A DNA stretch of 64,000 nt from Myxococcales bacterium. GTDB lineage: Bacteria; Myxococcota_A; Polyangia; Haliangiales; Haliangiaceae. The notes under the pieces were generated by a model. It did not search any database. It was not told where the DNA came from and saw only the letters and a list, made by a program, of their open reading frames with translations. The translations under genes were made by a program, and so were the position numbers. Where the stretch lies: contig JADJUF010000007.1 in NCBI GenBank assembly GCA_016717005.1, positions 378,001 through 442,000 of the forward strand. Reading direction: 5' to 3'. Position 1 is the first letter of the stretch. Every line of letters starts with the position of its first letter. This document shows positions 37,351-47,143 of this stretch, piece by piece.

Positions 37351-37748
37351 GCGCGACCGGACCACCCGGCGGATCGACGACCGAGTCCTGACGCCGCCGG
37401 CGTGAGCGCGACCGGACCACCCGGCGGATCGACGACCGAGTCCTGACGCCGCCGGCGTGAGCGCGACCGGACCACCCGGCGGATCGACGACCGAGTCCTG
37501 ACGCCGCCGGCGTGGGACCGGCGCCGACCGGCCCACGGGGCCGGCGGACCGACGACCGGGTCCTGACGCCGCCGGCGTGAGCGCGACCGGACCACCCGGC
37601 GGATCGACGACCGGGTCCTGACGCCGCCGGCGTGAGCGCGACCGGACCACCCGGCGGATCGACGACCGGGTCCTGACGCCGCCGGCGTGAGCGCGACCGG
37701 ACCACCCGGCGGATCGACGACCGGGTCCTGACGCCGCCGGCGTGAGCG
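37322..37748. repeat. 55-bp tandem array grown from the panC 3' end
   Basis: TCCTGACGCCGCCGGCGTGA recurs at 37331, 37386, 37441, 37496, 37561, 37616, 37671 and 37726, that is every 55 bp except one 65-bp variant unit (37496-37560). The first occurrence is the panC C-terminus with its TGA; the extra units repeat that tail, stop codon included. GACGCCGCCGGCGT is nearly palindromic, so each unit can form a small hairpin. The array fills the convergent gap up to the stop of the next gene. Early units read GACCGAG and later ones GACCGGG, showing stepwise growth. Confidence 0.97.
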
Positions 37749-38768
37749 CTACTTGATGACGCTGCAGTCCGAGAACGCGTAGAGCGTGTCGATCTTCAGG
37801 TCGCTGTTCATCACCCGCCACGCGTAGTAATCGGCGAACTTGGGGTCGAAGGTGACGCGCACGGTCTTGCCGGCGGGCAGCTGCTTGCCGACGATCGCCA
37901 TGACGTCCTTGATCGAGCACTTGGCCTCGGCGTGCTGCTCGACGCCCTCCCACGGATCGGTCGCGCCCCACAGCTGCCGGTGCGACACGCCGGCCGAGCC
38001 GGCGCCGTACTTCTTGATCGAGTCCTTGCGCACGTTCTTGGCGTGCGACTGGACCGCGCCCTGCGAGATGTAGACCACCTCGGCGCCCTTGGACACGTCG
38101 ATCCGGCCCTCGGCGTCGACCGACTGGAAGTTGGCCGACCACCACATCGCGTCGCGCTTCCACTTCTTGGCCGGGCCCGCGAGCGCCGCGATCAGCTTGT
38201 CGCCGTCGGGCCTCTTGGCGTCGACGCCGAGGCTGGCGTACGAGAGATTGCCCTTGGCGGTCGAGCCGAACTTCATCTTGAAGATCACGCCGGCGATGCC
38301 GAGCGCGACCACCAGCACGATCGAGCCGATGATCTTGAACTTGCCCCCGCCGCCGCCGACCTTGAACGGGATCTTGAAGCCGCCGACGTTGACCGAGAAC
38401 TGGTGGGCCGGGCCGGCCGCCGCCGGCGCCGCCGCGATGGGTGCCGCCGCCGGCATCGGCGCCGGGGCCGAGCCGGGGTAGGCCCCGTTCGCACCATTGG
38501 CGCCGTAGGCGCCGTTCGCGCCGTAGGCGCCGTTCGCGCCGTAGGCGGCGTTCGCACCGTAGGCGGCGTTCGCACCGTTGGTGCCGTAGCCGGGGGCGGC
38601 CATCGGCGCGCCGCCGTAGGCCATCTGCGCCGGGGCCGCCACGGGCGCCGCGCCGATCGGGCCGATGGCCTGGCCGCAGCCCTGGCACGGGACCGGGTGG
38701 GTCGACAGCGCCCAGGCGCCAGCGCCGCAGCGAGGACATTGAGTCTGGACGTAGCCTTGGTTCGTCAT
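37749..38768 (-). CDS. Zinc-ribbon membrane protein with GANGAY repeats
   Basis: ATG 38768 gives 339 residues. The N-terminus is a zinc ribbon with Cys 11, 14, 28 and 31 (CPRCG and CQGCG). A low-complexity linker follows with about six (A/G)AYGAN units, then a Pro/Ala region. One transmembrane helix lies near residues 144-162 (IIGSIVLVVALGIAGVIF). The C-terminal ~175 residues form an exported or cytoplasmic domain of unknown type (WWSANFQSVDAEGRIDVSKG). No family recognised. The gene converges with panC across the repeat array. Confidence 0.6.
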   Translation of the reverse strand: MTNQGYVQTQCPRCGAGAWALSTHPVPCQGCGQAIGPIGAAPVAAPAQMAYGGAPMAAPGYGTNGANAAYGANAAYGANGAYGANGAYGANGANGAYPGSAPAPMPAAAPIAAAPAAAGPAHQFSVNVGGFKIPFKVGGGGGKFKIIGSIVLVVALGIAGVIFKMKFGSTAKGNLSYASLGVDAKRPDGDKLIAALAGPAKKWKRDAMWWSANFQSVDAEGRIDVSKGAEVVYISQGAVQSHAKNVRKDSIKKYGAGSAGVSHRQLWGATDPWEGVEQHAEAKCSIKDVMAIVGKQLPAGKTVRVTFDPKFADYYAWRVMNSDLKIDTLYAFSDCSVIK

Positions 38769-38882
38769 GCCCAGACAGAGCCCACCGCCCGCGCGGTGTG
38801 ACGCAAGAATCGCCTGGGGCCAGATCGGCCACACCTGGTGGTCACCGCCCCGGCGACGCGATACCCTGGGGCGAGGCCTGCC

Positions 38883-39260
38883 ATGAAGAAGATCCTCGTG
38901 GTCGAGGACGACCCCATCAACCTGCAGATCCTGACCGACTACCTGTCGGCCAACGGCTACGATCTGCGCGGCGCGACCAACGGCGTCGATGGCGTCAAGC
39001 AGTTCTGGGACGAGCGCCCGGATCTGATGCTGATCGACGTGCAGCTGCCCCGCAAGAGCGGCTTCGAGGTGTGCTTCGAGGTCAAGCGCACGCCGGCGGG
39101 CGCGGCGATGCCGGTGCTGTTGATGAGCGCCGTGTACACGCCGCGCGACGAGCGCGATCGCCTGGCCGCGCCCAGCATGGCCGCCGGCTACCTGACCAAG
39201 CCGTTCGACCTCAGCACGCTGCTCACGACCGTGCGCTCGCTGATCGGTCCCGCCGCGTAG
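38883..39260 (+). CDS. Single-domain response regulator
   Basis: ATG 38883 gives 125 residues, just a CheY-like receiver domain. The acidic pair is VVEDDPIN, the phosphoacceptor is the Asp in LMLIDVQLPRKSG, Thr/Ser is at LLMSAV, and the Lys is in YLTKPFD. It has no output domain and lies 7 bp before a histidine kinase, so the pair likely act together. Confidence 0.9.
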   Translation: MKKILVVEDDPINLQILTDYLSANGYDLRGATNGVDGVKQFWDERPDLMLIDVQLPRKSGFEVCFEVKRTPAGAAMPVLLMSAVYTPRDERDRLAAPSMAAGYLTKPFDLSTLLTTVRSLIGPAA

Positions 39261-39267
39261 CGCGGCG

Positions 39268-40614
39268 ATGCTGCTGCCGCCGTTCGTCGAGGCGCTGCGC
39301 CACCCGTCGTACCGGGGGCGCCTGCTGGCCGGGGTCTGGTCGGGCTACCTGATCGCCGCGGCGTTCGCGCTCCTGGCGACGAGCGCGGTCGCGTTCGACC
39401 TCGTGCCGTACGGGCGCGAGTTCCTGGTCCTGCTGCTGATCAAGGCCACCACCAACACCGCGGCGCTGGTGGCGCTGCGCGGCGGCTGGCGGCGCGGGCT
39501 CGAGCTGATGTCGCTCAACACGCTCGCCGACGTCGGCTGCATGACCGCCGCGATCTACTTCACCGGCGGCGTCCAGAGCCCCCTGTTCGCGATCTACGTC
39601 ATCGAGATCACCGTCGTCGCGTTGCTGTCGAACCTGGGCACGACGCTCCTGGTCGCGGGCTCGATCCTCGTCGCCTACGGCGCGATGTGCGTCCTCGAGC
39701 TGACCGGGACGCTGCCGCCGACCGCGCCGCCGCTGACCGGGCCGATGAGCGCGTGGCACGTGGTCGTGGTGCTGGGCTACGCCGCGTTCGCGATCGGCGT
39801 CCCGACGTTCTTCACCGCCCGCATGCTCGGCAAGCTGCGCGATCGCGAGGCCGCGCTCGAGGCCCGGACCGCCGAGCTGCTCGAGGCCGGTAAGCAGAAG
39901 AGCGTCTTCATGGCGTCGGTGACCCACGAGCTGCGCACCCCGATCCACGGCGTCTCGGGCCTGGCCGAGCTGATCGAGGCCGGCGTCTACGGCCCGACCA
40001 CCGATCGCCAGCGCGACGCCGCGCGCTCGATCAAGGGCAGCGCCAAGTCGCTCTTGCAGCTCGTCGACGACCTGCTGGCGCTGGTCAAGGCCGAGGTCGG
40101 GCGGGTCGAGGTCCACCCGACCGAGTTCGCGCTGACCGACCTGATCGAGCAGGTCACGGCCTCGGTCGCCTGGATGCTCGGCACCAAGCGCCAGCGGCTG
40201 ACGACCGACGTCGGCCCGGGCGCGGCGACGAGCGACCGGCGCCTGCTGAGCCACGTGCTCGTCAACCTGATCGCGAACGCCGTCAAGTTCACGCCCGCGG
40301 GCGGCCAGATCGACGTGCGCGCCCGCGTCGCCGATGAGTGGCTGGTGCTGACGGTCCAGGACACCGGCATCGGCATCGCCGGCGCGGACCAGCAGGCGAT
40401 CTTCGAGGCGTTCCGCCAGGTCGACGGCACCGACGAGCGCGCCTTCGGCGGCGTCGGCCTGGGCCTGGCGCTGGTCAAGCGCCTGACCGACGTCCTGGGC
40501 GGCACCGTCGCGGTCACCAGCGCGATCGGCCACGGCTCGACCTTCACCGTGACCGTGCCCGCGACCGGCTCAGGCGGCGCGGCCGATGGCGTCGAGCTTG
40601 CCGGCGAGCGGTAG
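39268..40614 (+). CDS. Membrane sensor histidine kinase
   Basis: This 448-residue protein starts at ATG 39268. The first ~190 residues carry about six hydrophobic helices (LIAAAFALLATSAVAF, FAIYVIEITVVALL, WHVVVVLGYAAFAIG), a multi-pass sensor of unknown signal. The H-box is SVTHELRTPIHGVSG, the N-box is NLIANAVKFT, and the G boxes are DTGIGIAG and GGVGLGLALVK, so catalysis looks intact. The 3' end overlaps the convergent downstream gene by 45 bp. Confidence 0.9.
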   Translation: MLLPPFVEALRHPSYRGRLLAGVWSGYLIAAAFALLATSAVAFDLVPYGREFLVLLLIKATTNTAALVALRGGWRRGLELMSLNTLADVGCMTAAIYFTGGVQSPLFAIYVIEITVVALLSNLGTTLLVAGSILVAYGAMCVLELTGTLPPTAPPLTGPMSAWHVVVVLGYAAFAIGVPTFFTARMLGKLRDREAALEARTAELLEAGKQKSVFMASVTHELRTPIHGVSGLAELIEAGVYGPTTDRQRDAARSIKGSAKSLLQLVDDLLALVKAEVGRVEVHPTEFALTDLIEQVTASVAWMLGTKRQRLTTDVGPGAATSDRRLLSHVLVNLIANAVKFTPAGGQIDVRARVADEWLVLTVQDTGIGIAGADQQAIFEAFRQVDGTDERAFGGVGLGLALVKRLTDVLGGTVAVTSAIGHGSTFTVTVPATGSGGAADGVELAGER

Positions 40615-41216
40615 CCGGTAGAACCGGCGCAGCTCGACGAACATGTCGACCATGGCCCGCCGCGCCACGAACCGGCGCTCGAGCGACGCGGCGTAGCGCC
40701 GGGCGTTGTCGTTCGCGACCTGGTAGCGGTCGCGCTCGTCGGCGTCGAGGTCGGGCTCGTAGGTGCACTGCTCGAACAGCCGGGCCCGCCAGCGCGCGCT
40801 CGACGCGCTGGGCCGGCGTCCCCGGCCAGCAGGCAGGTCACGTACTTGTCGACCTCGGCCTGCAGCTCGAGCTCGAGCGCCGACACCGCCCGCGCCTGCT
40901 GCGCGCACACCGCGGCGTAGACGAAGTGCGACACGCCCTCGAGCGCGTACAGGAACGCCGGCAGGTTGCGATCGTCGAGGCCGCGCCCGGGGTCGTGGGC
41001 CGCCAGGCTGGCCAGGACCTCGCCGTCGACGAACAGCCCGAGATCGAGGCCGTCGTCGGACTCGACCACGACCAGCTGCTCGCGCGGCGCCCGGGCCAGC
41101 CCCAGCGAGGCGCGGCCGGCGGCGTCGATCAGGAACGCCTCGACCGCGAGCCCGGTCGCGACCCGGTACAGGCGCTCGAGCCCGCCCTGCAGCCGGCCCA
41201 GCACCGCGGTCGTCAC
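40570..41216 (-). pseudogene. Conserved unknown protein, one frameshift
   Basis: From GTG 41216 the frame reads VTTAVLGRLQGGLERLYRVA to VTCLLAGDAGP. The sequence then continues one frame over as SASSARWRARLFEQCTYEPD to LAGKLDAIGRAA and TGA 40570. One C missing from the coding-strand run at about 40810-40812 explains the break; repaired, the protein has about 215 residues. The start overlaps the upstream gene as GTGA, so the two are coupled. No family recognised; the composition (soluble, acidic, helical) suggests a cytoplasmic protein. It may be intact if the missing base is a sequencing error. Confidence 0.6.
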
Positions 41217-41773
41217 TGGAGGATCGCCGCGTCGGGGTCGACCAGCACGCCCAGCGCGCGCAGCTTCTTCTCGATCCACGCGTCGCGGGTGCGCAGCCAC
41301 TGCTCGTAGAGCTTCATCAGATCGGCGCTGGCGAAGTCGACCCGCCGCCGGACCTCGGCCAGCACCTCGACGAACTCCGGGAAGTTCTCGGCCAGCTCGC
41401 CGTAGACCTCGGTCAGCGAACCCGACAGCTGCCCGGCGAGCTGGGCGTAGGCGCCGCGGCCCAGCCCGACGTAGTAGTCGACGTCGACCAGCTTGCGCGA
41501 CAGCGACTCGGCGAAGAACCCGGCCACGTAGAGCGAGGTGTCGCCGACCTCCTTGAGCGTCCGGACCCGCTCCGCGGGCGAGGCCACGCTGGCCTCGGCC
41601 AGGCGCAGCGCCAGCGGCGTGTCGGGCAGGCGGGCCCGGGTGAACTCGCCCATGAGCGAGACCAGGTACCAGCCCGCAGGCTCGGTCGCCTTGCAGCGGA
41701 CCGCCTCGAGCGACTCGGCCAGGACCTCGTAGAAGTAGCCATCCACCGATGCGGCAGGTGTAACAGCGTCCAT
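41213..41773 (-). CDS. Conserved unknown protein
   Basis: ATG 41773 gives 186 residues. It is soluble, largely helical and rich in Leu/Ala/Glu (YFYEVLAESLEAVRCKATEP, KEVGDTSLYVAGFFAESLSR, VDYYVGLGRGAYAQLAGQLS). I do not recognise the family. Translational coupling to the following gene suggests the two products act together. It is divergent from groES. Confidence 0.65.
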   Translation of the reverse strand: MDAVTPAASVDGYFYEVLAESLEAVRCKATEPAGWYLVSLMGEFTRARLPDTPLALRLAEASVASPAERVRTLKEVGDTSLYVAGFFAESLSRKLVDVDYYVGLGRGAYAQLAGQLSGSLTEVYGELAENFPEFVEVLAEVRRRVDFASADLMKLYEQWLRTRDAWIEKKLRALGVLVDPDAAILQ

Positions 41774-41931
41774 GATCCCGTTATCGTCGACATCCGCCCA
41801 GGTGCAAGTTCCTGTGGGACCTCAACACCTTGGAACACCTGCTGGAACCCGGTTCATCGCCGCGGCCCGTGTAGTGACCTGTCGCACCCGATTGGTCGAC
41901 CACTCGCGAACGAAATCCGAGAACTAGCCCC

Positions 41932-41959
41932 TTGCGCGGTCGGCGACCGCGCTTAGTAT
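41932..41959 (+). promoter_or_regulatory. Sigma70-type promoter of groESL
   Basis: TTGCGC (41932-41937) and TAGTAT (41954-41959) are 16 bp apart, placing the transcription start near 41966, exactly at the edge of the CIRCE element. The spacing and position agree with a HrcA-controlled housekeeping promoter. Confidence 0.7.
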
Positions 41960-41966
41960 GCGCCCG

Positions 41967-41993
41967 TTAGCACTCGCACGAGGTGAGTGCTAA
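41967..41993 (+). promoter_or_regulatory. CIRCE operator (HrcA-binding)
   Basis: TTAGCACTC, nine bases, GAGTGCTAA: both 9-bp arms match the CIRCE consensus exactly. It lies in the leader of groESL, where HrcA binding is known to repress transcription until heat shock. No hrcA gene is in the window. Confidence 0.97.
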
Positions 41994-42058
41994 CAAACGA
42001 GCCCCGCCCGCACGGCGTCCGTGCGCGGGGCCACGAACCAACACGCTTTGAGGATCCA

Positions 42059-42346
<288 letters not shown>

Positions 42347-42365
42347 AGCAAGAGGAGTCCGGAAC

Positions 42366-44036
<1,671 letters not shown>

Positions 44037-44058
44037 GTCCAGCCTCACACGCACGCGT

Positions 44059-44090
44059 CGACGCCGGCCTCGCGCCGGCGTCGGCATTTT
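44059..44090 (+). terminator. Rho-independent terminator of groESL
   Basis: CGACGCCGG (44059-44067), a 7-base loop, and CCGGCGTCG (44075-44083) form a perfect 9-bp stem, followed by GCATTTT with four T at 44087-44090. It lies 22 bases after the groEL stop. Confidence 0.85.
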
Positions 44091-44095
44091 CGGGT

Positions 44096-44236
44096 CGGCC
44101 CGGCCCCCGCGTCAGCGGCGGTCCTGTCCCCTGGGCGCGGCGCGGCGCCCCAACGGTCGCGGCGGCCCGGCCCCCGCGTCAGCGGCGGTCCTGTCCCCTG
44201 GGCGCGGCGCGGCGCCCCAACGGTCGCGGCCGCGGC
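44096..44236. repeat. 67-bp tandem repeat derived from the downstream gene's tail
   Basis: Two copies (44096-44162 and 44163-44229) look identical. On the minus strand each contains CAGGACCGCCGCTGA, which resembles the true end of the neighbouring lipoprotein gene, CAAGACCACCGCTGA (stop at 44237-44239). The stop-like triplets fall at 44112 and 44179. As elsewhere in the window, the extra copies lie just beyond the stop. Confidence 0.9.
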
Positions 44237-45811
44237 TCAGCGGTGGTCTTGCACCCGCGGGCGCGGCGGCGCGGGCGGCGGCGCGGCCACGGTCGCGCTG
44301 GCGCCGACCGAGATCGTCACCCCACCGACGACCGCGCCGGCGACCGCACCGGCGACCGCGGCGGCGCCCGACGGCGGCGGCGGCGGCGCGGCCACGACGG
44401 TGGTCACGGTGGCGCCGGCCCCCGAGCCCAGCCAGTAACCCGGGGTCCACTGCCACGCGCCGGTGCGCCACTCCCAGTGACCGCTCGACCAGGCGTAGCC
44501 CGGCATCGGCGGCTCGCCGTAGAACTCGTCGACCGGCGCGGGCATCGGCGTGCGCACCGCGGCGCCGCGCGCGGTCAGCTGCGCGATCACCTGGGCGCGG
44601 GCGGCCTCGGCCTCGGCCTGCTGGCGGGCCCACGCGAGGTCAGCGGCGGCCCGGGCCGCCGCCAGGTCGGCGTCGGCGCGCACCCGCAGCTCGAGCTCGA
44701 GCGCGCGCTGGCGGTCGCGCAAGGTCAGATCGCCGCCGCGGGCGACCAGCTGATCGCGCACGTCGCGCCGGGTGCCGTGGCACTGGCCGGCGACCCAGCT
44801 CGCGTGGGCGCTGGCCTCGGCGGCGAGCCGGTACCGGAGGGTGCGATCGCCGCCGCGGAGCTCGAGCGACGCCACCAGCTCGCCGCGGATCGCCCGCGCG
44901 CGCTCGAGCTCGAGGGCGACCTGGCGCGCCGCCTCGGCCTGGGCCTGGGACCGCGCCTGCGCCGCGACCTCGGCCTGGGCCTGGCCCCGGGCCTGGGCCT
45001 GGTACCGCGCCTGCGCCGCGACCTCGGCGGCCCGCGCCCGGGCCTCGACGTCGCCGCCGCGGGCGATCAGCCGCGCCCGCAGATCGCTGCGGACGACGAT
45101 CGCCTGGTCGCGCGCGCGGACGGCCTCCCACCGGGCGCTGTCGTCGAGCCGCGCTACCGCGAACGTCCCGACCAGGTCGCCGGCGAGCGGCGCCCGCGGC
45201 GCGAGCGCCATGGTGCAGGCGCCGGCGTTGGCCTCGGCCACCAGCAGGGTCGCGCGGCCGTGGCGGTTGCCGGCGCCGAGATCGCCGGGCGCCAGCGCGA
45301 CGTCGGTCGACACCGTCGCCGCGCCCGCGGCCGCGCCCAGCGCCGCGCCGTCGACCGCGACGGTGGCCTGGGCGTCGGCGGTCGGGGTCGAGACCGTCGA
45401 CGTCGCGGCCACCTGCCCCACCACCGCCTGGCCGACGACGCCACCGATCGCCGCCGCGGTCCGCTGGGCCCGCTCGCGCTCGGCCCGGAGCTCCGCCAGC
45501 CGCCGCGCGCGGTATGCCTCGAAGTCCTCGCCGACCACGCCCTGCGCCACGGTGGCGCCGCACTGGATCGTCCAGTCGATCTCGGTCGCCTGAGGCAGCC
45601 ACACGTCGAAGTCGACCCGGTAGGTCGAGTCGCGGGCGTCGGGGGCCAGCGCGACCGCCGCGGCCATGCCGGCCACCGCCCCGCCGCCAGGGCCGACCGC
45701 AGGGGCGGTCCCGGTCACGACGGCCCGGGCGCTGCCCACGGGCTGGTAACGGACACCGGCGCCACAGGCGCTGGTCAGTGCGATCAACGAGACCAAGCGA
45801 AGCGAACCCAT
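44237..45811 (-). CDS. Ala-rich coiled-coil lipoprotein with YXWGXW-type repeat
   Basis: ATG 45811 (MGSLRLVSLIALTSAC) gives a 524-residue lipoprotein. The mature start is GAGVRYQPVG. The middle ~200 residues are Ala/Arg/Gln-rich coiled coil (QARYQAQARGQAQAEVAAQA) interspersed with (L)ARGG(D) turns. Near the end, PGYAWSSGHWEWRTGAWQW and TPGYW form the aromatic repeat known from YXWGXW-family envelope proteins. A Pro-rich stretch and glycine-zipper-like GAVAGAVVGGV follow. It is probably an outer-membrane lipoprotein facing the periplasm; function unknown. Confidence 0.6.
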   Translation of the reverse strand: MGSLRLVSLIALTSACGAGVRYQPVGSARAVVTGTAPAVGPGGGAVAGMAAAVALAPDARDSTYRVDFDVWLPQATEIDWTIQCGATVAQGVVGEDFEAYRARRLAELRAERERAQRTAAAIGGVVGQAVVGQVAATSTVSTPTADAQATVAVDGAALGAAAGAATVSTDVALAPGDLGAGNRHGRATLLVAEANAGACTMALAPRAPLAGDLVGTFAVARLDDSARWEAVRARDQAIVVRSDLRARLIARGGDVEARARAAEVAAQARYQAQARGQAQAEVAAQARSQAQAEAARQVALELERARAIRGELVASLELRGGDRTLRYRLAAEASAHASWVAGQCHGTRRDVRDQLVARGGDLTLRDRQRALELELRVRADADLAAARAAADLAWARQQAEAEAARAQVIAQLTARGAAVRTPMPAPVDEFYGEPPMPGYAWSSGHWEWRTGAWQWTPGYWLGSGAGATVTTVVAAPPPPPSGAAAVAGAVAGAVVGGVTISVGASATVAAPPPAPPRPRVQDHR

Positions 45812-45888
45812 GCGGCGGAGTAGTGCAAGCCGGTCGCCAGCCCCGCCACCGTTCCCCGATGGCGCATCCCTTGCGATAGTCCGCCTCC

Positions 45889-46299
45889 ATGACGCCTCGC
45901 TTCTGCCTCGACGCTGCGATCCAGCCCACTTGCTCGGCCACCCCGGGCCGCGATCGTGAACACCCGGCCACGGTCGCCTCCACCACACTGGGGCGCGCTC
46001 GCCTCGCCGCGCTGGCCCTGGCGCTGGTGCTCGGCGCCTGCGGCGGCCACCACACCGACAACTACAAGGCGGCGACCGATCGCCAGACCTCGTGCTGCGA
46101 GCACCTGGCCGGCGCCCCGCGCGATCAGTGCCTGGCCGAGATCGTCCGCGTCGACGATCCGGCCGTCGCCCAGGCCAGCGCCAACCAGCGCACGTACGCC
46201 TGCGTCCAGCGCCACTTCACCTGCGACCCAGCGACCGGGCGCGCCACCCCCGAGTCCAACCAGGCCCAGCTCGACTGCATCACCGATCTCGGCGAGTGA
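45889..46299 (+). CDS. Small Cys-rich lipoprotein
   Basis: This 136-residue reading starts at ATG 45889. The lipobox LGAC lies unusually far in (near residue 51), so the real start may be an alternative codon further down, such as the CTG in TTLGRARLAAL; no strong ribosome-binding site settles this. The mature protein is ~85 residues with Cys pairs (SCCEHLAGAPRDQC, YACVQRHFTC, LDC), probably disulfide-linked. Unknown family. Confidence 0.5.
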   Translation: MTPRFCLDAAIQPTCSATPGRDREHPATVASTTLGRARLAALALALVLGACGGHHTDNYKAATDRQTSCCEHLAGAPRDQCLAEIVRVDDPAVAQASANQRTYACVQRHFTCDPATGRATPESNQAQLDCITDLGE

Positions 46300-46327
46300 C
46301 CGCGCGGTTTCGCGCTAGCCTTGGCCC

Positions 46328-46588
46328 ATGACCATCGACGAACGTCGGCGGCGGGCCGGGTTCCTGGAGCAGTACCGATGGGCGCTGGCGTTCGCGATCG
46401 CCATCGCCACCACGTTCGTGGCGCTGCCGCCGCGGCCGCTGAGCGCCGGCCTCGCCTACGATCTGATCCCGGCCGGCGCGCTCGGCGCGGTGTGGCTGGC
46501 GACCGGCCTGGCGCTCGGGATCGTGGCGCGGCGCTGGGCCCGGGTCGCCGAGGACGAGGCGCTGCCGACCGCCCGCACGCTGCGCTGA
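46328..46588 (+). CDS. Small two-helix membrane protein
   Basis: This 86-residue protein starts at ATG 46328. Two hydrophobic helices (WALAFAIAIATTFVAL and GALGAVWLATGLALGIVA) are separated by a short loop, with a charged N-terminus and tail. It lies 28 bp after the small lipoprotein gene on the same strand, possibly in one transcript. No family recognised. Confidence 0.55.
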   Translation: MTIDERRRRAGFLEQYRWALAFAIAIATTFVALPPRPLSAGLAYDLIPAGALGAVWLATGLALGIVARRWARVAEDEALPTARTLR

Positions 46589-46592
46589 TCGA

Positions 46593-46792
46593 GTCCTCCG
46601 GCTCCGGTTCCCGCTCCGGTTCCGGCGCCCCCTCCGGTTCCGGATCCCGCTCCGGTTCCGGATCCCGCTCCGGTTCCGGCGCCCCCTCCGGCGCCCGATC
46701 CCGTTTCGGCTCCGAGTCCGGCCCCGATTCCGATTCCGATTCCGATTCCGCGTCCGACTCCCGCCCCTGTCCCCGCTCCGGATCCGGATCCG
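46593..46792. repeat. Low-complexity TCCGGTTCC/GGATCCCG tract
   Basis: Imperfect 6- to 18-bp repeats of TCCGGTTCCGG, GGATCCCGCTCC and GATTCC fill the convergent gap between 46588 and 46794. One frame would encode Ser-Gly, Ser-Arg and Ser-Asp dipeptides, but it has no start with a ribosome-binding site and lies out of frame with both neighbours. I treat it as intergenic repeat, not a gene. Confidence 0.75.
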
Positions 46793-46793
46793 G

Positions 46794-47120
46794 TCACCAG
46801 GGCTTGCGGCAGGCCCGGGCCGCGGCCGCGGTGCGCGCGGCCTTCATGCACTTCACGCCCTCGAAGTCGCGCGCGGCCCGACACTGGCCGACCGCGAAGT
46901 CCAGCCCCTCCTTGATCTTGTCGTCGCGCTCGAGCAGCTTGGCCGCGCGCAGCTGCTCGCGCTCGGCCGGCGGCGCCGCGGCGATCTCGAGCTCGGCCTT
47001 CTCCCAGAACGTGAGCTGGGCGTAGTTGCGCAGCGCCTCCTCGCACGACTCGACCGACGGGCGCTTGCAGGCCGCGGTGACGGTCAGGGCGAGGACGAGG
47101 ACGAGCAGGCGCGCGCGCAT
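46794..47120 (-). CDS. Small lipoprotein
   Basis: ATG 47120 gives 108 residues. MRARLLVLVLALTVTAAC is a signal peptide with a lipobox. The mature part has a charged helical stretch (KRPSVESCEEALRNYAQLTF, AAKLLERDDKIKEGLDFAVG) and Cys at CEEA, GQC, VKC and RAC. It lies 23 bp downstream of the beta-barrel candidate on the same strand. Unknown family. Confidence 0.6.
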   Translation of the reverse strand: MRARLLVLVLALTVTAACKRPSVESCEEALRNYAQLTFWEKAELEIAAAPPAEREQLRAAKLLERDDKIKEGLDFAVGQCRAARDFEGVKCMKAARTAAAARACRKPW

Positions 47121-47143
47121 GGGCGTGACGTAGCACGCCGCGG

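Noticed and set aside
37322..37748. CRISPR array
   Set aside because: Units are contiguous without unique spacers, contain coding sequence with a stop codon, and no cas genes are near.
46321..47025. A Ser-Gly-rich protein across 46593-46792
   Set aside because: The frame arises from microsatellite repeats, overlaps two better genes and has no ribosome-binding site.
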